Origin: Chthonomonas sp. UBA2387
GTDB lineage: Bacteria; Armatimonadota; Fimbriimonadia; Fimbriimonadales; Fimbriimonadaceae
Direction of reading: 5' to 3'
Assembly (NCBI GenBank): GCA_002343445.1
Contig: DDSP01000012.1
Location: 1 to 47,749, forward strand
Length of the DNA: 47,749 nt
Shown here piece by piece: positions 33,109 through 41,687 of this stretch; the first letter of the stretch is position 1; every line of letters begins with the position of its first letter. Under the pieces are notes generated by a model, which was not told the origin of the DNA, ran no database searches, and saw only the letters and a list, made by a program, of their open reading frames with translations. The translations under genes and the position numbers were made by a program.

Positions 33109-33819
33109 TCACGACTTCGATTTCGTTGACCTCGACGAGGATTGGGTTCTCGGTACGCCGGCTTGTTCCTGCTGGAAGAGCGCGCAACGATCCGCGATGC
33201 GACATCGGTGGCACGCCGGGGTCTTGGCTTGACACGTCAGACGACCGTGCTGGATGAGTGCCGTGTGAAAGCGGAAGGCGAGCCCCACGGGCACCCGATC
33301 AAGGAGCACGTCGTGTGCCCGGTTCGCGTCGGTCTTGGGTGGAATGATGCCCAGCCTTAGGCAGACTCTGTGAACGTGCGTGTCCACGGGGATCGCGTGC
33401 CGCCCGAAGCCGAAGCACAGGACGATCGCGGCCGTCTTGGGACCGACGCCAGGCAGCGACTCCAGCCACTCGCGCGCTTCGCGGTCGGACATGGTGGCAA
33501 GTTCCGTCAGGGAGTACGCGCCGGACCGCTCGTGGATCAGGCGCAACGACTCCTGGATGCTCTTGGCCTTCTGGTTGGCCAAGCCTGCGCCACGGATGGT
33601 GTCCGCGAGTTCTTGCCGAGGGGCGGCCGCGATGGCTTCCCAGCTTCCGTAGCGCGCCATGAGTTGGGTGAAGGCGGGAAAGCTGGACCTGTCGCTGGTG
33701 TGCTGGCTCAGGATGCAGCTCACGAGTTCTTCCATGGGATCGAACCGCGGAATGAAGCGCAAACGCCCGTATTCCGACTCAAGATCGGCGACCAGACCCG
33801 CCCAATCGGTCCCTTTCAC
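33109..33819 (-). CDS. nth: Endonuclease III (DNA glycosylase/AP lyase)
   Basis: Nth removes oxidised pyrimidines and nicks abasic sites. The helix-hairpin-helix LPGVGPKTA carries the catalytic lysine, VDTHVHRV holds the catalytic aspartate, and the C-terminal cluster CQAKTPACHRCRIADRC has the C-x6-C-x2-C-x5-C spacing for the 4Fe-4S centre. The 236-aa length includes a short basic Ser-rich tail. The GTG start overlaps the upstream gene's stop (GTGA). The stop TGA is in frame with the glnE coding frame that follows. Confidence 0.94.
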   Translation of the reverse strand: MKGTDWAGLVADLESEYGRLRFIPRFDPMEELVSCILSQHTSDRSSFPAFTQLMARYGSWEAIAAAPRQELADTIRGAGLANQKAKSIQESLRLIHERSGAYSLTELATMSDREAREWLESLPGVGPKTAAIVLCFGFGRHAIPVDTHVHRVCLRLGIIPPKTDANRAHDVLLDRVPVGLAFRFHTALIQHGRLTCQAKTPACHRCRIADRCALFQQEQAGVPRTQSSSRSTKSKS

Positions 33820-35207
33820 GACGCAGCCGGTGGTGGCTCGAGGCGTTCCCGAGATGCGGCGATCGAGACCAAAGCGGCGGCGGCTCCCATGAGTAGCAAC
33901 AGGTAGCCCGACCGCTCGAACTTCGAGTGGGTCACGACGAGGCCGGAACTCAAGATCGGGAAGACGACGATGGACAGCAACACCGACCAGCGAATCATCT
34001 GCACGTAGCCTACCGAGACCCCTTTCAGCTTGTTTTGGAGCGAGAATCCTGTATAGATCAGGAACATGACGAGCAGGATGCCTGGGATGCCGTGAATCAG
34101 GTACGCCTCAAGGAAGCCATTGTCCGGACCGTTTGCGCGGGCGAAGACATCGCCCCTGCGCGCGTAAGCGTTGCTGGTCAACTGCGTGAAGCCGGAGCCC
34201 AGAGGCGCGAGCTCGGTGGCCACGTCTCCAATGCGGTTCCAGGCCTCCAGGCGCACGGTGAGCGACTCGTCGGAGAAGAACTTCCCTTCAAACGTTCGCG
34301 TGATGTACTGGAATCGCGGGTCGTTGCGCTCGACGACGACGCGGTTGAACGCGATCAAACCGAAGGCGAAGGCCAAAACGGCCACGGCGGCCACGGTGCG
34401 CTGCGCCCTGAACAGCGTGTACACGGCGAAAAACGCGAGCAACCCAAACTGTTGAATGAGCGCCAAGCGCACCTGCGAGGTGACGGAGCACGCCAGCAGC
34501 ACGCCGTTCGCCAACAGCAGCCACGGCAACTGACGGATACTCAAGGCGAACCCAAACGCGATGGCGATGGCGATCGTGACAATCGTGCCGTACACGTTGT
34601 AACTGCCCAGCATTGTGGGAGAGCTCAGCAGCCCCGAAGGGCGCGGCGACTCGTCGTAGTCTTCAGACATCTGCGTGACATCCTTTCGCGAGCCGAGGTT
34701 GTTCGCAATCGTGTCCGCAGCACCTTTCGCACCGGTGCTCTGCGCGATACCCAGCAGCGCCGAGAACATGCAAATGGCGAGAATCGAGAACAGAATGCCC
34801 TGCGAGCCCGCCCTTGGAGCAGCCTTCACCAGAGCGAACGCACCCCGATAAACGGCCCAGCTTTGCAGAATGACGTACAGGTACTCAAGGATGTCGAGGG
34901 CGTAGATCACCCGACCCAAAACGTTCGTCGCATACAGCTGGCTGAGGGCGGCCAGAACCAGCCAGCCGACGAAGAAGAAGTCGAACTGGGTTCTTTCGAA
35001 GACCTCCCAGCCCTTGACCCGCAAGCCGACAAAGACAGCGAACAGGCTGAGGTAGAGCACCGGGTGGAACCTGACGTGAGGCTGGAATGTGCCGAGCAGA
35101 AGGTGCCCCGCCACAAGCAAGAGAGCGACAAGCCCGACCACGCGCGCCAGAACCAACTCGTTGGCCCGCACGTTCTGATTCGGCTGTCCTAGGGTGATGC
35201 TCGACAT
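33816..35207 (-). CDS. O-antigen ligase/polymerase family membrane protein (Wzy/WaaL-like)
   Basis: The 463-aa protein has about ten to twelve transmembrane helices. A large periplasmic loop falls in the second half (about 290-370: RNDPRFQYITRTFEG, then SLTVRLEAWNRIGD and LGSGFTQLTSN, GPDNGFLEAYLIHGIPG), the typical O-antigen ligase domain. Such proteins polymerise or ligate surface polysaccharide at the periplasmic face. The neighbouring Wzz-like gene favours a polymerase of a Wzy-dependent pathway. Ligase and polymerase cannot be separated by eye. Confidence 0.85.
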   Translation of the reverse strand: MSSITLGQPNQNVRANELVLARVVGLVALLLVAGHLLLGTFQPHVRFHPVLYLSLFAVFVGLRVKGWEVFERTQFDFFFVGWLVLAALSQLYATNVLGRVIYALDILEYLYVILQSWAVYRGAFALVKAAPRAGSQGILFSILAICMFSALLGIAQSTGAKGAADTIANNLGSRKDVTQMSEDYDESPRPSGLLSSPTMLGSYNVYGTIVTIAIAIAFGFALSIRQLPWLLLANGVLLACSVTSQVRLALIQQFGLLAFFAVYTLFRAQRTVAAVAVLAFAFGLIAFNRVVVERNDPRFQYITRTFEGKFFSDESLTVRLEAWNRIGDVATELAPLGSGFTQLTSNAYARRGDVFARANGPDNGFLEAYLIHGIPGILLVMFLIYTGFSLQNKLKGVSVGYVQMIRWSVLLSIVVFPILSSGLVVTHSKFERSGYLLLLMGAAAALVSIAASRERLEPPPAAS

Positions 35208-35216
35208 GGGGTTCTA

Positions 35217-35245
35217 GTGCCGCCTCGCGGGTTGCGAGGCGGCAC
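35217..35245. repeat. Perfect 12-bp hairpin between the wzz-like and wzy-like genes
   Basis: GTGCCGCCTCGC, a 5-nt loop and GCGAGGCGGCAC form a perfect stem in the 49-bp gap. There is no T run on either strand, so it is not a standard terminator. It could stabilise or process the wzz message, or attenuate downstream expression. Confidence 0.6.
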
Positions 35246-35256
35246 GAGTGTCATGG

Positions 35257-36663
35257 TTAGGCGTTGCCGCCGGGGCCGCCGAGCGAACGCGTCTCGTCGT
35301 CTCCACCGATCGGTCGGTGATACGTGGGCGCCTGATTGTGGTTGGCCAGCGGGTCGACCGAAGTCGGCTTGGGAAGGACGATGATCGCGGCGATCGCGAT
35401 GCCCAGACCCAGACCGGCCAGCGTGTACAGCGTGGGATTCGGCGCCGACGGGACCGACGAGGCGCGGGCGTCCGAAACGATGAACGCGTTGGTCTTGCGG
35501 CCCACGGTTTCGGTGGCGGAGCCTTCCAACTCGGTTCGCTTCACTTCGAGTTCCTGGAACGTGCGCTCCAGCGTCGTCTTCTTGCGGAGCAAGAGACCGA
35601 GCCTTTCTTCGGCTTCAGGATAGACGACCAACTCGCGATCGGTGGCCGCCTTGTCGGTCTGGATCTTGGCGATCTGCTTCTCGAGAGATTGGGCCATTTC
35701 ACGCAACCGGTTGATGACCGAGAGTTGCTCCTGGTAGTTGCCGTTCTTCTGCCGGTCGGTCGCGTACTCGATCTTGGTCTTGAGGTTCGCCTTCTGGGCG
35801 TTCAGGTCCGCGATTCGGCCGATCAATTGCTGGATCTCCCAGCGATCGTCCGTGTACTTCTCTCGCAGCTGGGCGAGATCGGCCTTGCTCTTGATGAGGT
35901 CTTGATCCACCGCCGCGAGGTCGGGGTTGTATTGGTCGCGGATGGCGATGTCGATGTACTCGGGCGTGCTGCGCAGGTTCTGCTCAGCCTGACGAAGCTC
36001 CGCAACCGTTCCGTTGTACTTGGAGCTGAGGTCGTTGAGCCTGAGCTCAAGGTCGGCGGACGTTCGGGCGGCGATCGTCAACTGGGAGGGCAAGTCGGTC
36101 ACGTTCAGGTCAAGCTTGATCTGCTTGATCTGAGCGTCGATCGCCGACAGTTCGGAAATCACCCGCGATTGGCGATCGTTGGTGGCCTCGAGAGCCAACT
36201 GACCAAACTTGTTCGCGATCTCCTGCGTGGAGGCGATGTACGCCATGCCGATGTTGTTCGCGATCTTGGCGGCCAGTTGAGGGTCGTCCAGTGTGACGCG
36301 GATGGTCACGACGTCCGAATCCTTCTGCGAGTCGATGCGCAATCGGCGGGGCAGCAAGTCGATCAGCGCCTCGGCCTTCTCGTTCGTCAAGATGCGGTCG
36401 GGGTCCTCGGCAGTTCGGCGAATCGCGTCGCCGATGACCTTCGAACCGAGGATCATGTCGATGTTCGTCTGAACGGTCCGCGGCTTGAAGTTCTTCCAGT
36501 CGTCGATCTTGGAGTTCTGGGCCGGGTCGATCATCGGCGGCGACGTGTCCACGAGAATGCCGACCGAAGAGGTGTACTCCTTGGGCAAGAAGTTAGCGAG
36601 AACGAACGCAAGCAGCGGCGTCAGGACGATGGCTGCGATGGCTTTGAGAACGGCTCCACGCAT
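35257..36663 (-). CDS. Polysaccharide chain-length determinant (Wzz/PCP family)
   Basis: The 468-aa product has the PCP layout: an N-terminal membrane helix (about 7-25), the Wzz-type segment KEYTSSVGILVDTSPP, a long coiled-coil region (about 160-390, heptads such as LREKYTDDRWEIQQLIGRIADL) and a C-terminal membrane helix (about 410-430), then a short cytoplasmic tail. PCP proteins set polymer length with Wzy. No C-terminal tyrosine kinase domain is present. The gene heads the long minus-strand array. TAACCT lies 6 nt before the ATG. Confidence 0.88.
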   Translation of the reverse strand: MRGAVLKAIAAIVLTPLLAFVLANFLPKEYTSSVGILVDTSPPMIDPAQNSKIDDWKNFKPRTVQTNIDMILGSKVIGDAIRRTAEDPDRILTNEKAEALIDLLPRRLRIDSQKDSDVVTIRVTLDDPQLAAKIANNIGMAYIASTQEIANKFGQLALEATNDRQSRVISELSAIDAQIKQIKLDLNVTDLPSQLTIAARTSADLELRLNDLSSKYNGTVAELRQAEQNLRSTPEYIDIAIRDQYNPDLAAVDQDLIKSKADLAQLREKYTDDRWEIQQLIGRIADLNAQKANLKTKIEYATDRQKNGNYQEQLSVINRLREMAQSLEKQIAKIQTDKAATDRELVVYPEAEERLGLLLRKKTTLERTFQELEVKRTELEGSATETVGRKTNAFIVSDARASSVPSAPNPTLYTLAGLGLGIAIAAIIVLPKPTSVDPLANHNQAPTYHRPIGGDDETRSLGGPGGNA

Positions 36664-36669
36664 GGGCTA

Positions 36670-36675
36670 AGGTTA
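36670..36675 (-). promoter_or_regulatory. -10-like box directly upstream of the wzz-like gene
   Basis: TAACCT on the minus strand ends 6 nt before the ATG, matching the TANNNT spacing seen at other putative leaderless starts. No -35 is clear. Confidence 0.35.
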
Positions 36676-36782
36676 CCTCGGCAGGATCAAACGTTCGGAT
36701 TGAACCCGAGCGTTCACAGTACCCGATACGCTCATGGCGGGCACCTCGGTTCGGCGCTCCGCCATGAATTCTGCGGCTGTGT

Positions 36783-39065
36783 TCAGGCTGCGGCCCGCAT
36801 GAGGGGCGGATCGGGCGGCGGAACGCCGCGCGTCCCGCCCATGAACTCGGGGTCGAGGAACGGGAACGGCGTCTTCTTCAGAGCCTCTTGGTACTTCGCC
36901 ATCGCCGCCTTGAAGTGCGCCGGCAGTTCGGACATCTTGAACGGCTTGCCCGCCGCATCCAATCTGTCGTCGTTGAGCTCGAACCTGCGCACGACATCGG
37001 GAGCCACTCGGAAGGTGAACTTCAGCACGCGGCGCGTTCCCGGCAACATATCGGGCATTTCCGGCATCTCGCCGGCGATCTCGGCCAGTTTGGGGTCGGT
37101 CATGAAATGCGTGAACAACGCCAATTCGAGAGGCCCGAACGAACCCAGCCCGATGTCGCTGTTCCACTTGCTGGGGACAGCGAGGATCGTGTCGTCGAGC
37201 TTCAACTCGAGGACGCCGTCGATCAGGCCGCCCGGCATGATTTCTGTGGGCTCGGTGCGATAATCCTTGCCCGGCCGGTCCATCTGCATCATCGCGCCGT
37301 AGAAGAGCATCATGGGGTTCGAGTCGTCCTTCGGCGTTCCCGAATCCACCTCCAGGCGAGGCGATGCGCCGAAGAGCATTTTGGACAAGATCTGTCTGGC
37401 ATTCCCACCCAAAGCAGCCAGGGGAACCGAGCCCTGAGATTGGAGCGTGGCGCGCGCGGCCGGCGACATCGAACCGTACAAGCGCAACACGTTCCAGTCC
37501 ATCGAGGTCACCAGATTGAGCGAAAGGGCACCTGGCACAAACGTCGACAAAAGCCGCTCACCCATCCCGTCGAGGCCCTCGTCGGAGTTCGACGCGACGA
37601 AGGCCGCCAAATCGTCGAGGCTCACGACCTTCTTCGTCTCGGACTGCTGCGCCAAGCGCACGATGGACCCCCGGCTGAAGCGCCCGCGCCGTACCTGATC
37701 GGCATCGCTCGGGAAAACGGTCACCCACCCGTCCGTCTGCTCGACGGTCATTCCCATTCGCTCCAGAAGCTTGGGGATGTCGGCGAGCCGATTCTGTTGG
37801 CTGGCCGACATCCACATTGAGTCCGGGATGTTGGCGACCAGTTGCACGCCCTTCTTGTCGGCGAGGAAGAACAGCATGTCGGTGTCGCCGTAGGAGAGCG
37901 GATCGGCCAAATCGGGTCGCTGAAACACGGCTTTCAGGTCGGCCGGAACCTCTTCCTTCGGCTTTGCCTCTCCTTCGCTATAGGCACGCTCGTCAACCAG
38001 ATAGAAGGCCTTCGTGAATCGAGCGTAATGGACGCTCGTGGGGGAAAAGGCAAGCTTGGGGTTGTTGGGGTCCTCGGGCGGCGCGGGCTTTTCGATGATC
38101 TCGCCCGTTTCCGGATCGTACTCGTGCTCCTGATCGTCCACAACCTCGCTCATCTCGTAGAGCGTGTCGCTGTGACCGGTCAGCCGCTTGCCGTTCGCAT
38201 CGTAGATGACGAGTTCTACGCGCAAGCCCATGGACATGCCGGAGAACATGCCCATACGTCCGCCGCGTGAGACCGAAACCAGGGCTTTCGCAGGAGGGGC
38301 CGTGATCGGGACCGCACGGTCCTCGTCAGGGTCAACGCCCATCGCTCGGAGCATTTCCTTCATTCTCGTCTCCCACTCGTCGGTGGCGTTGGCACCCTCT
38401 TCGCGTGCCCGCCGCTCCATCTCGACGGCGTCGTTGTGCTCCTTGACGATTCGAGCCAGAAACGGCATCACGGTCGCGGGCAACGGGCGCTGCGTTCGGG
38501 TGGGAGCGGTAGAAAAAACAACGCGCTGGCCAGCTTCGATCGCGGCCAGAACGTTCAGGTCGGTTCCTTTCAGGAAAGCTGTGACGGCCCTGGTTCCCGA
38601 CTCGAAGTACTGCTGCCCCATGCCGCCGAACTGTGCGAACGTGCCTCCGCCTCCCCCATCGCCGTCGTGCTTCCAGTCGTCCATCTCCTTCTCCATCTTG
38701 AGCCGCTGATCAAGGCTCTTCTGGAGCTTGGCCCGGTTGGCGGCCAGCGCCTCGGCCTTGCCGCGAGCGCGGGCACCCGCATCGGGCGCGAGCACTTCGA
38801 AACCTTCCTCATTCGACCACTGCCCTTGCGTCACCTTGGCCAGACGCGCCTTGAGCTCTTGACGCGGCACATCCTTGACCTTGACGACGACGAACTCGGT
38901 GGCCATCGCGGGCGCGGCGCGGACCTTCCAGCCGGTTGCGGCAGACAGTTCGTCGAGCAGGCGGGTCACAGGCGCGGCACGGCCCTCGAAAGTGACCTTG
39001 TCGTCCTGTGCCATCGCCGAAGTGACCAAAGCCAGAAGCGCGAGAAGTAACAAATTGCGTCGCAT
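36783..39065 (-). CDS. Large secreted protein with STN-like segments, unknown function
   Basis: The 760-aa product has a clear signal peptide (1-19, cleavage after AMA). Residues about 22-95 (PVTRLLDELSAATGWKV, FVVVKVKDVPRQELKARL) resemble the short STN domain of secretins and TonB-dependent receptors. A second, weaker similar segment lies near 405-455 (FFLADKKGVQLVANIP, LLERMGMTVEQTDGWVTVF). A glycine-rich stretch of about ten residues lies near 140. The rest is not recognised, and there is no secretin or barrel domain. TATACT (39090-39085) is a good -10 with a leader of about 13 nt. Likely periplasmic or exported. Confidence 0.75.
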   Translation of the reverse strand: MRRNLLLLALLALVTSAMAQDDKVTFEGRAAPVTRLLDELSAATGWKVRAAPAMATEFVVVKVKDVPRQELKARLAKVTQGQWSNEEGFEVLAPDAGARARGKAEALAANRAKLQKSLDQRLKMEKEMDDWKHDGDGGGGGTFAQFGGMGQQYFESGTRAVTAFLKGTDLNVLAAIEAGQRVVFSTAPTRTQRPLPATVMPFLARIVKEHNDAVEMERRAREEGANATDEWETRMKEMLRAMGVDPDEDRAVPITAPPAKALVSVSRGGRMGMFSGMSMGLRVELVIYDANGKRLTGHSDTLYEMSEVVDDQEHEYDPETGEIIEKPAPPEDPNNPKLAFSPTSVHYARFTKAFYLVDERAYSEGEAKPKEEVPADLKAVFQRPDLADPLSYGDTDMLFFLADKKGVQLVANIPDSMWMSASQQNRLADIPKLLERMGMTVEQTDGWVTVFPSDADQVRRGRFSRGSIVRLAQQSETKKVVSLDDLAAFVASNSDEGLDGMGERLLSTFVPGALSLNLVTSMDWNVLRLYGSMSPAARATLQSQGSVPLAALGGNARQILSKMLFGASPRLEVDSGTPKDDSNPMMLFYGAMMQMDRPGKDYRTEPTEIMPGGLIDGVLELKLDDTILAVPSKWNSDIGLGSFGPLELALFTHFMTDPKLAEIAGEMPEMPDMLPGTRRVLKFTFRVAPDVVRRFELNDDRLDAAGKPFKMSELPAHFKAAMAKYQEALKKTPFPFLDPEFMGGTRGVPPPDPPLMRAAA

Positions 39066-39115
39066 CGCGGGTACCGTCCGAGTCAGTATACGATCAATCT
39101 CGCGAGGCGTTGACC

Positions 39116-39484
39116 ATGATTCTCGACTTTCAGACCACGTGGTGCCCGGTCACCGACATGAAGCGTGCCTCAGCCTTCTACCGAGAGGTCCTAGGCTTGA
39201 AGCCGGGAACGCAGAGCCCTTACTGGTCCGATTTCCACGTCGGTCAGCACCGGATCGGACTGCATCCGGGCGCGCCCGAAGCGACTCCCAAGGGCGGCTG
39301 GCGGTTGGGACTGCTTACGGACGATCTGAAGGCGTTGCGCCAAAGGCTCGAGGAGGCGGGTGCGACGCTCCTCGACGACTACCACGAGACTCCGCAGGGC
39401 GTGGTGCTCACGTTCGCCGACCCCGATGGCAACCCCATCCAGGCCCTGCAACGCGGTTCGCGGCTGAGCGAGTTCGGCGCCTGA
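39116..39484 (+). CDS. VOC (glyoxalase/bleomycin-resistance) superfamily protein
   Basis: The 122-aa product has the two beta-alpha-beta-beta-beta modules of the VOC fold: WCPVTDMKRASAFYREVLGLKPG with SDFHVGQHRIGLHPG, then LGLLTDDLKALRQRLEEAGATL with GVVLTFADPDGNPIQALQR. The metal-ligand glutamate usual at the end of glyoxalases is not at its expected position, so the activity is open. ATG 39116 is chosen because GAGG lies 8 nt upstream; an in-frame TTG lies two codons earlier. It converges on the ANTAR gene with a 4-bp gap. Confidence 0.85.
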   Translation: MILDFQTTWCPVTDMKRASAFYREVLGLKPGTQSPYWSDFHVGQHRIGLHPGAPEATPKGGWRLGLLTDDLKALRQRLEEAGATLLDDYHETPQGVVLTFADPDGNPIQALQRGSRLSEFGA

Positions 39485-39488
39485 ACCC

Positions 39489-40064
39489 TCACACCGACTG
39501 AGCGAGGATGATCGCGTCCGCGATCTCGCGCATTGAAAGGCGCGAGTTCATGGATTGCAGTTGGATGCGGCGGTAGGCCTCCGACTCGTCGAGCCCGTGG
39601 AGTTTCATCAGGATGCCTTTCGCGCGATCCACGGCCTTTCGGGCAGCGAGCCGCTCGTTCAGGTCGGCAACTTCCTTGGTGAGGGCGTTGTTCTGCTCGA
39701 ACCGGCTTCGCGCCACTTCGATCGCGGGCGGCAACTCGCTGGGCTTGAACGGTTTGACCAGGTACGCGAACACACCGGCACTCTTGGCTCGGTCGATCAG
39801 TTCGCGGTCGCTGTAAGCGGTGAGCAGGATCGTGGGCGCGATGTTCTCCTCGGTGATGATCTCAACGGCCTCGATGCCGTCCATCACGGGCATCTTGACG
39901 TCGAGGATGCACACGTCGGGCTGAGTCTCTCGCGCGGCGTCGACCGCCTTCTGACCATCGTCGGCCTCTGCCACGACGGCATAGCCGAGGTTCTCCAGCA
40001 TTTGCTTGAGGTCGAGTCGGATGATCGGGTCGTCATCCGCGATGAGCACTTTCAGGGTGGCCAT
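39489..40064 (-). CDS. ANTAR-type response regulator (antiterminator)
   Basis: The 191-aa product has an N-terminal receiver domain (about 4-120) with the acidic pair IADDDP, phospho-acceptor Asp55 in ILDVKMP, a conserved Thr/Ser in LLTAYSD and the Lys in VKPF. A coiled-coil linker precedes an ANTAR domain (about 130-190: ARKAVDRAKGILMKLHGLDESEAYRRIQ). ANTAR proteins bind paired RNA hexaloop hairpins and prevent termination. No cognate histidine kinase is adjacent. The open frame continues 51 codons upstream, but homology starts at ATG 40064. Confidence 0.92.
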   Translation of the reverse strand: MATLKVLIADDDPIIRLDLKQMLENLGYAVVAEADDGQKAVDAARETQPDVCILDVKMPVMDGIEAVEIITEENIAPTILLTAYSDRELIDRAKSAGVFAYLVKPFKPSELPPAIEVARSRFEQNNALTKEVADLNERLAARKAVDRAKGILMKLHGLDESEAYRRIQLQSMNSRLSMREIADAIILAQSV

Positions 40065-40253
40065 TGTGTTCGCTCCAGAGGGCGTACCTCGGCGTACGGG
40101 ACCTTCAAGAACTGATGAGTCTACTCCGAGCGGGGCAGCAACTTTGGGACCGTGCTTGGCTCGCGCGCACCAGGAGTTTCCATCTTCCTTCTTCCCTATT
40201 CCACTCATCCGGTTCAAAGGGACCGGAGTCTCATCGCTTTTGGCCGGGAGTGT

Positions 40254-40259
40254 TAGACT
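40254..40259 (+). promoter_or_regulatory. -10-like box upstream of the SPFH gene
   Basis: TAGACT lies immediately before an in-frame GTG at 40260. That GTG is therefore unlikely to be the start; the ATG at 40284, with GAGG upstream, gives a leader of roughly 17 nt. Confidence 0.4.
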
Positions 40260-40283
40260 GTGATCGAATCTTTCGAGGCGCCG

Positions 40284-41336
40284 ATGTCGTTTCTACCCGT
40301 CAACCCCGAACCATCCGAGACCGACCTGGCCGAAGTCTTCAAGCAGGCTCGGGCGGCCCGGGGTCGAGCGGTACCCGCCAAGCGCGCCAGCGAGGACCTC
40401 ATGCGTGTGTCGAACCCCATTCCTTTTCTCGTGTTTCTTGCCTTTGCCGCCGCCGGTTGGTTCATGTTCGGCGCCGGCGTCCAAGCCGGGTCCGGTGCCG
40501 GAGTGGGCGGCTTTTTGGGCAGCATGTTTCTGGGTTGGGTGATCGGCTCCACCTTCCGCATCGCCGCGCAATGGGAGAAGGCCCTGATCTTCCGCTTGGG
40601 CAAGTTTCATACGATCAAGGGGCCCGGCCCGTTCTTCATGATCCCGTTCGTGGACGCCATGCGGACCGTGGACACGCGCATCACGACGCTTGACATCCCG
40701 CGACAGCAGGCGATCACGTCGGACAACGTCCCGGTCTCGATCGACGGCGTCATCTTCCTCAAGGTCTCGAACCCCGCCGATGCCGTCATCCGCGTGCAGG
40801 AGTACCGGCATGCGATCCGGCAATACGCTCAGACGGCGTTGCGCGACGTGATCGGCAACATGACGCTCGACCAGATTCTCACCGACCGCGAGGTGGTGGG
40901 CGAGAAGATCCAGCGCTTGGTCGAATCGGAGACGGACGGTTGGGGCCTGGAAGTCGCCGCGATCCGCATCCAGGACATCGAACTGCCCGAAGACCTCAAG
41001 CGCGTCATGGCTCGCCAGGCCGCTGCCGAGCGCGAGAAGCGCGCCAACATCACGAAGTCGGAAGGCGACCGCGAGGCCGCTTCCAATCTGGCCGCCGCCG
41101 CGATGACCATGGCCGAGTCGCCCGGGGCGCTCCAACTCCGCACGTTGCAGACGCTCGACGGCCTTGGCCAAAGCTCGTCGAACACGGTCGTGCTGGCACT
41201 GCCTGTCGAGGTCATGAACGCCCTGAAGGCCGTTCCCGATTTCGCCGAGGCACTGGGCGGGGCGAAGGCCCTGAAGGCACCTGCGCCTCCGCTGTCGGCT
41301 CCGGCCACGCAGGCCGAGCGCGAAGTGTCCAGCTAG
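40284..41336 (+). CDS. SPFH/band-7 domain protein (slipin/stomatin-like)
   Basis: The 350-aa product has a short cytoplasmic N-terminus and a hydrophobic hairpin of two close helices (about 44-90). An SPFH domain follows: EKALIFRLGKFHTIKGPGPFFMIPFVD, VDTRITTLDIPRQQAITSDNVPV and RDVIGNMTLDQILTDRE. A helical C-terminal region with VMARQAAAEREKRANITKSEGDREA is typical of slipins. These proteins oligomerise on the inner membrane and organise microdomains or quality control. The usual partner NfeD is not adjacent. Confidence 0.93.
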   Translation: MSFLPVNPEPSETDLAEVFKQARAARGRAVPAKRASEDLMRVSNPIPFLVFLAFAAAGWFMFGAGVQAGSGAGVGGFLGSMFLGWVIGSTFRIAAQWEKALIFRLGKFHTIKGPGPFFMIPFVDAMRTVDTRITTLDIPRQQAITSDNVPVSIDGVIFLKVSNPADAVIRVQEYRHAIRQYAQTALRDVIGNMTLDQILTDREVVGEKIQRLVESETDGWGLEVAAIRIQDIELPEDLKRVMARQAAAEREKRANITKSEGDREAASNLAAAAMTMAESPGALQLRTLQTLDGLGQSSSNTVVLALPVEVMNALKAVPDFAEALGGAKALKAPAPPLSAPATQAEREVSS

Positions 41337-41345
41337 GCTGCGGCC

Positions 41346-41669
41346 TCACAGGAAGCGAACGTGGGCGATCAGCCCGTCACGCAGACGGTAGATCGCGACC
41401 GCATGGCGCGTCGAGCCGTCCAGATACCCCGTGAGGTGTTCGTGATCCACCACATGGTCGCCGTGGCGGATTCGGTGCAGGATCGTGCAGAAGACGTTCG
41501 GTTCGCGGGCGAACGCCGCCGCGTACCGTTCGCGCATTGCATCTTGGTCGGCGCAAACCACCTCCCCGGCCGCATTCTCTAGAACGACGTCATGGGTGTA
41601 GCATCGCATGAACGCCTCCACGTCCCGGGCGTTGTAGGCGATCAGTTGGGCTTCGACGGGACAAGCCAT
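41346..41669 (-). CDS. NTF2-like/SnoaL-type small protein
   Basis: The 107-aa product fits the NTF2-like fold: QLIAYNARDVEAFMRCYTHDVVLENAAGE, MRERYAAAF and the strands TILHRIRHGDHVVDHEHLTGY and AVAIYRLRDGLIAHVRFL. Members include ketosteroid isomerase-like enzymes and many of unknown function. ATG 41669 is chosen, with GAGGA just upstream; the open frame continues further without homology. It lies downstream of the proline-racemase-family gene on the same strand, 118 bp apart. Confidence 0.85.
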   Translation of the reverse strand: MACPVEAQLIAYNARDVEAFMRCYTHDVVLENAAGEVVCADQDAMRERYAAAFAREPNVFCTILHRIRHGDHVVDHEHLTGYLDGSTRHAVAIYRLRDGLIAHVRFL

Positions 41670-41687
41670 TCCATCCTCGAGTCTGCC

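Noticed and set aside
9842..33112. UGA reassigned to an amino acid
   Set aside because: Many genes here (flgA, flgJ, GNAT, nth, lptF/G-like) end at TGA exactly where their families end, so UGA works as stop.
35248..37263. 671-codon plus-strand open frame opposite wzz and the secreted protein
   Set aside because: It spans two supported minus-strand genes and has no recognisable domain.
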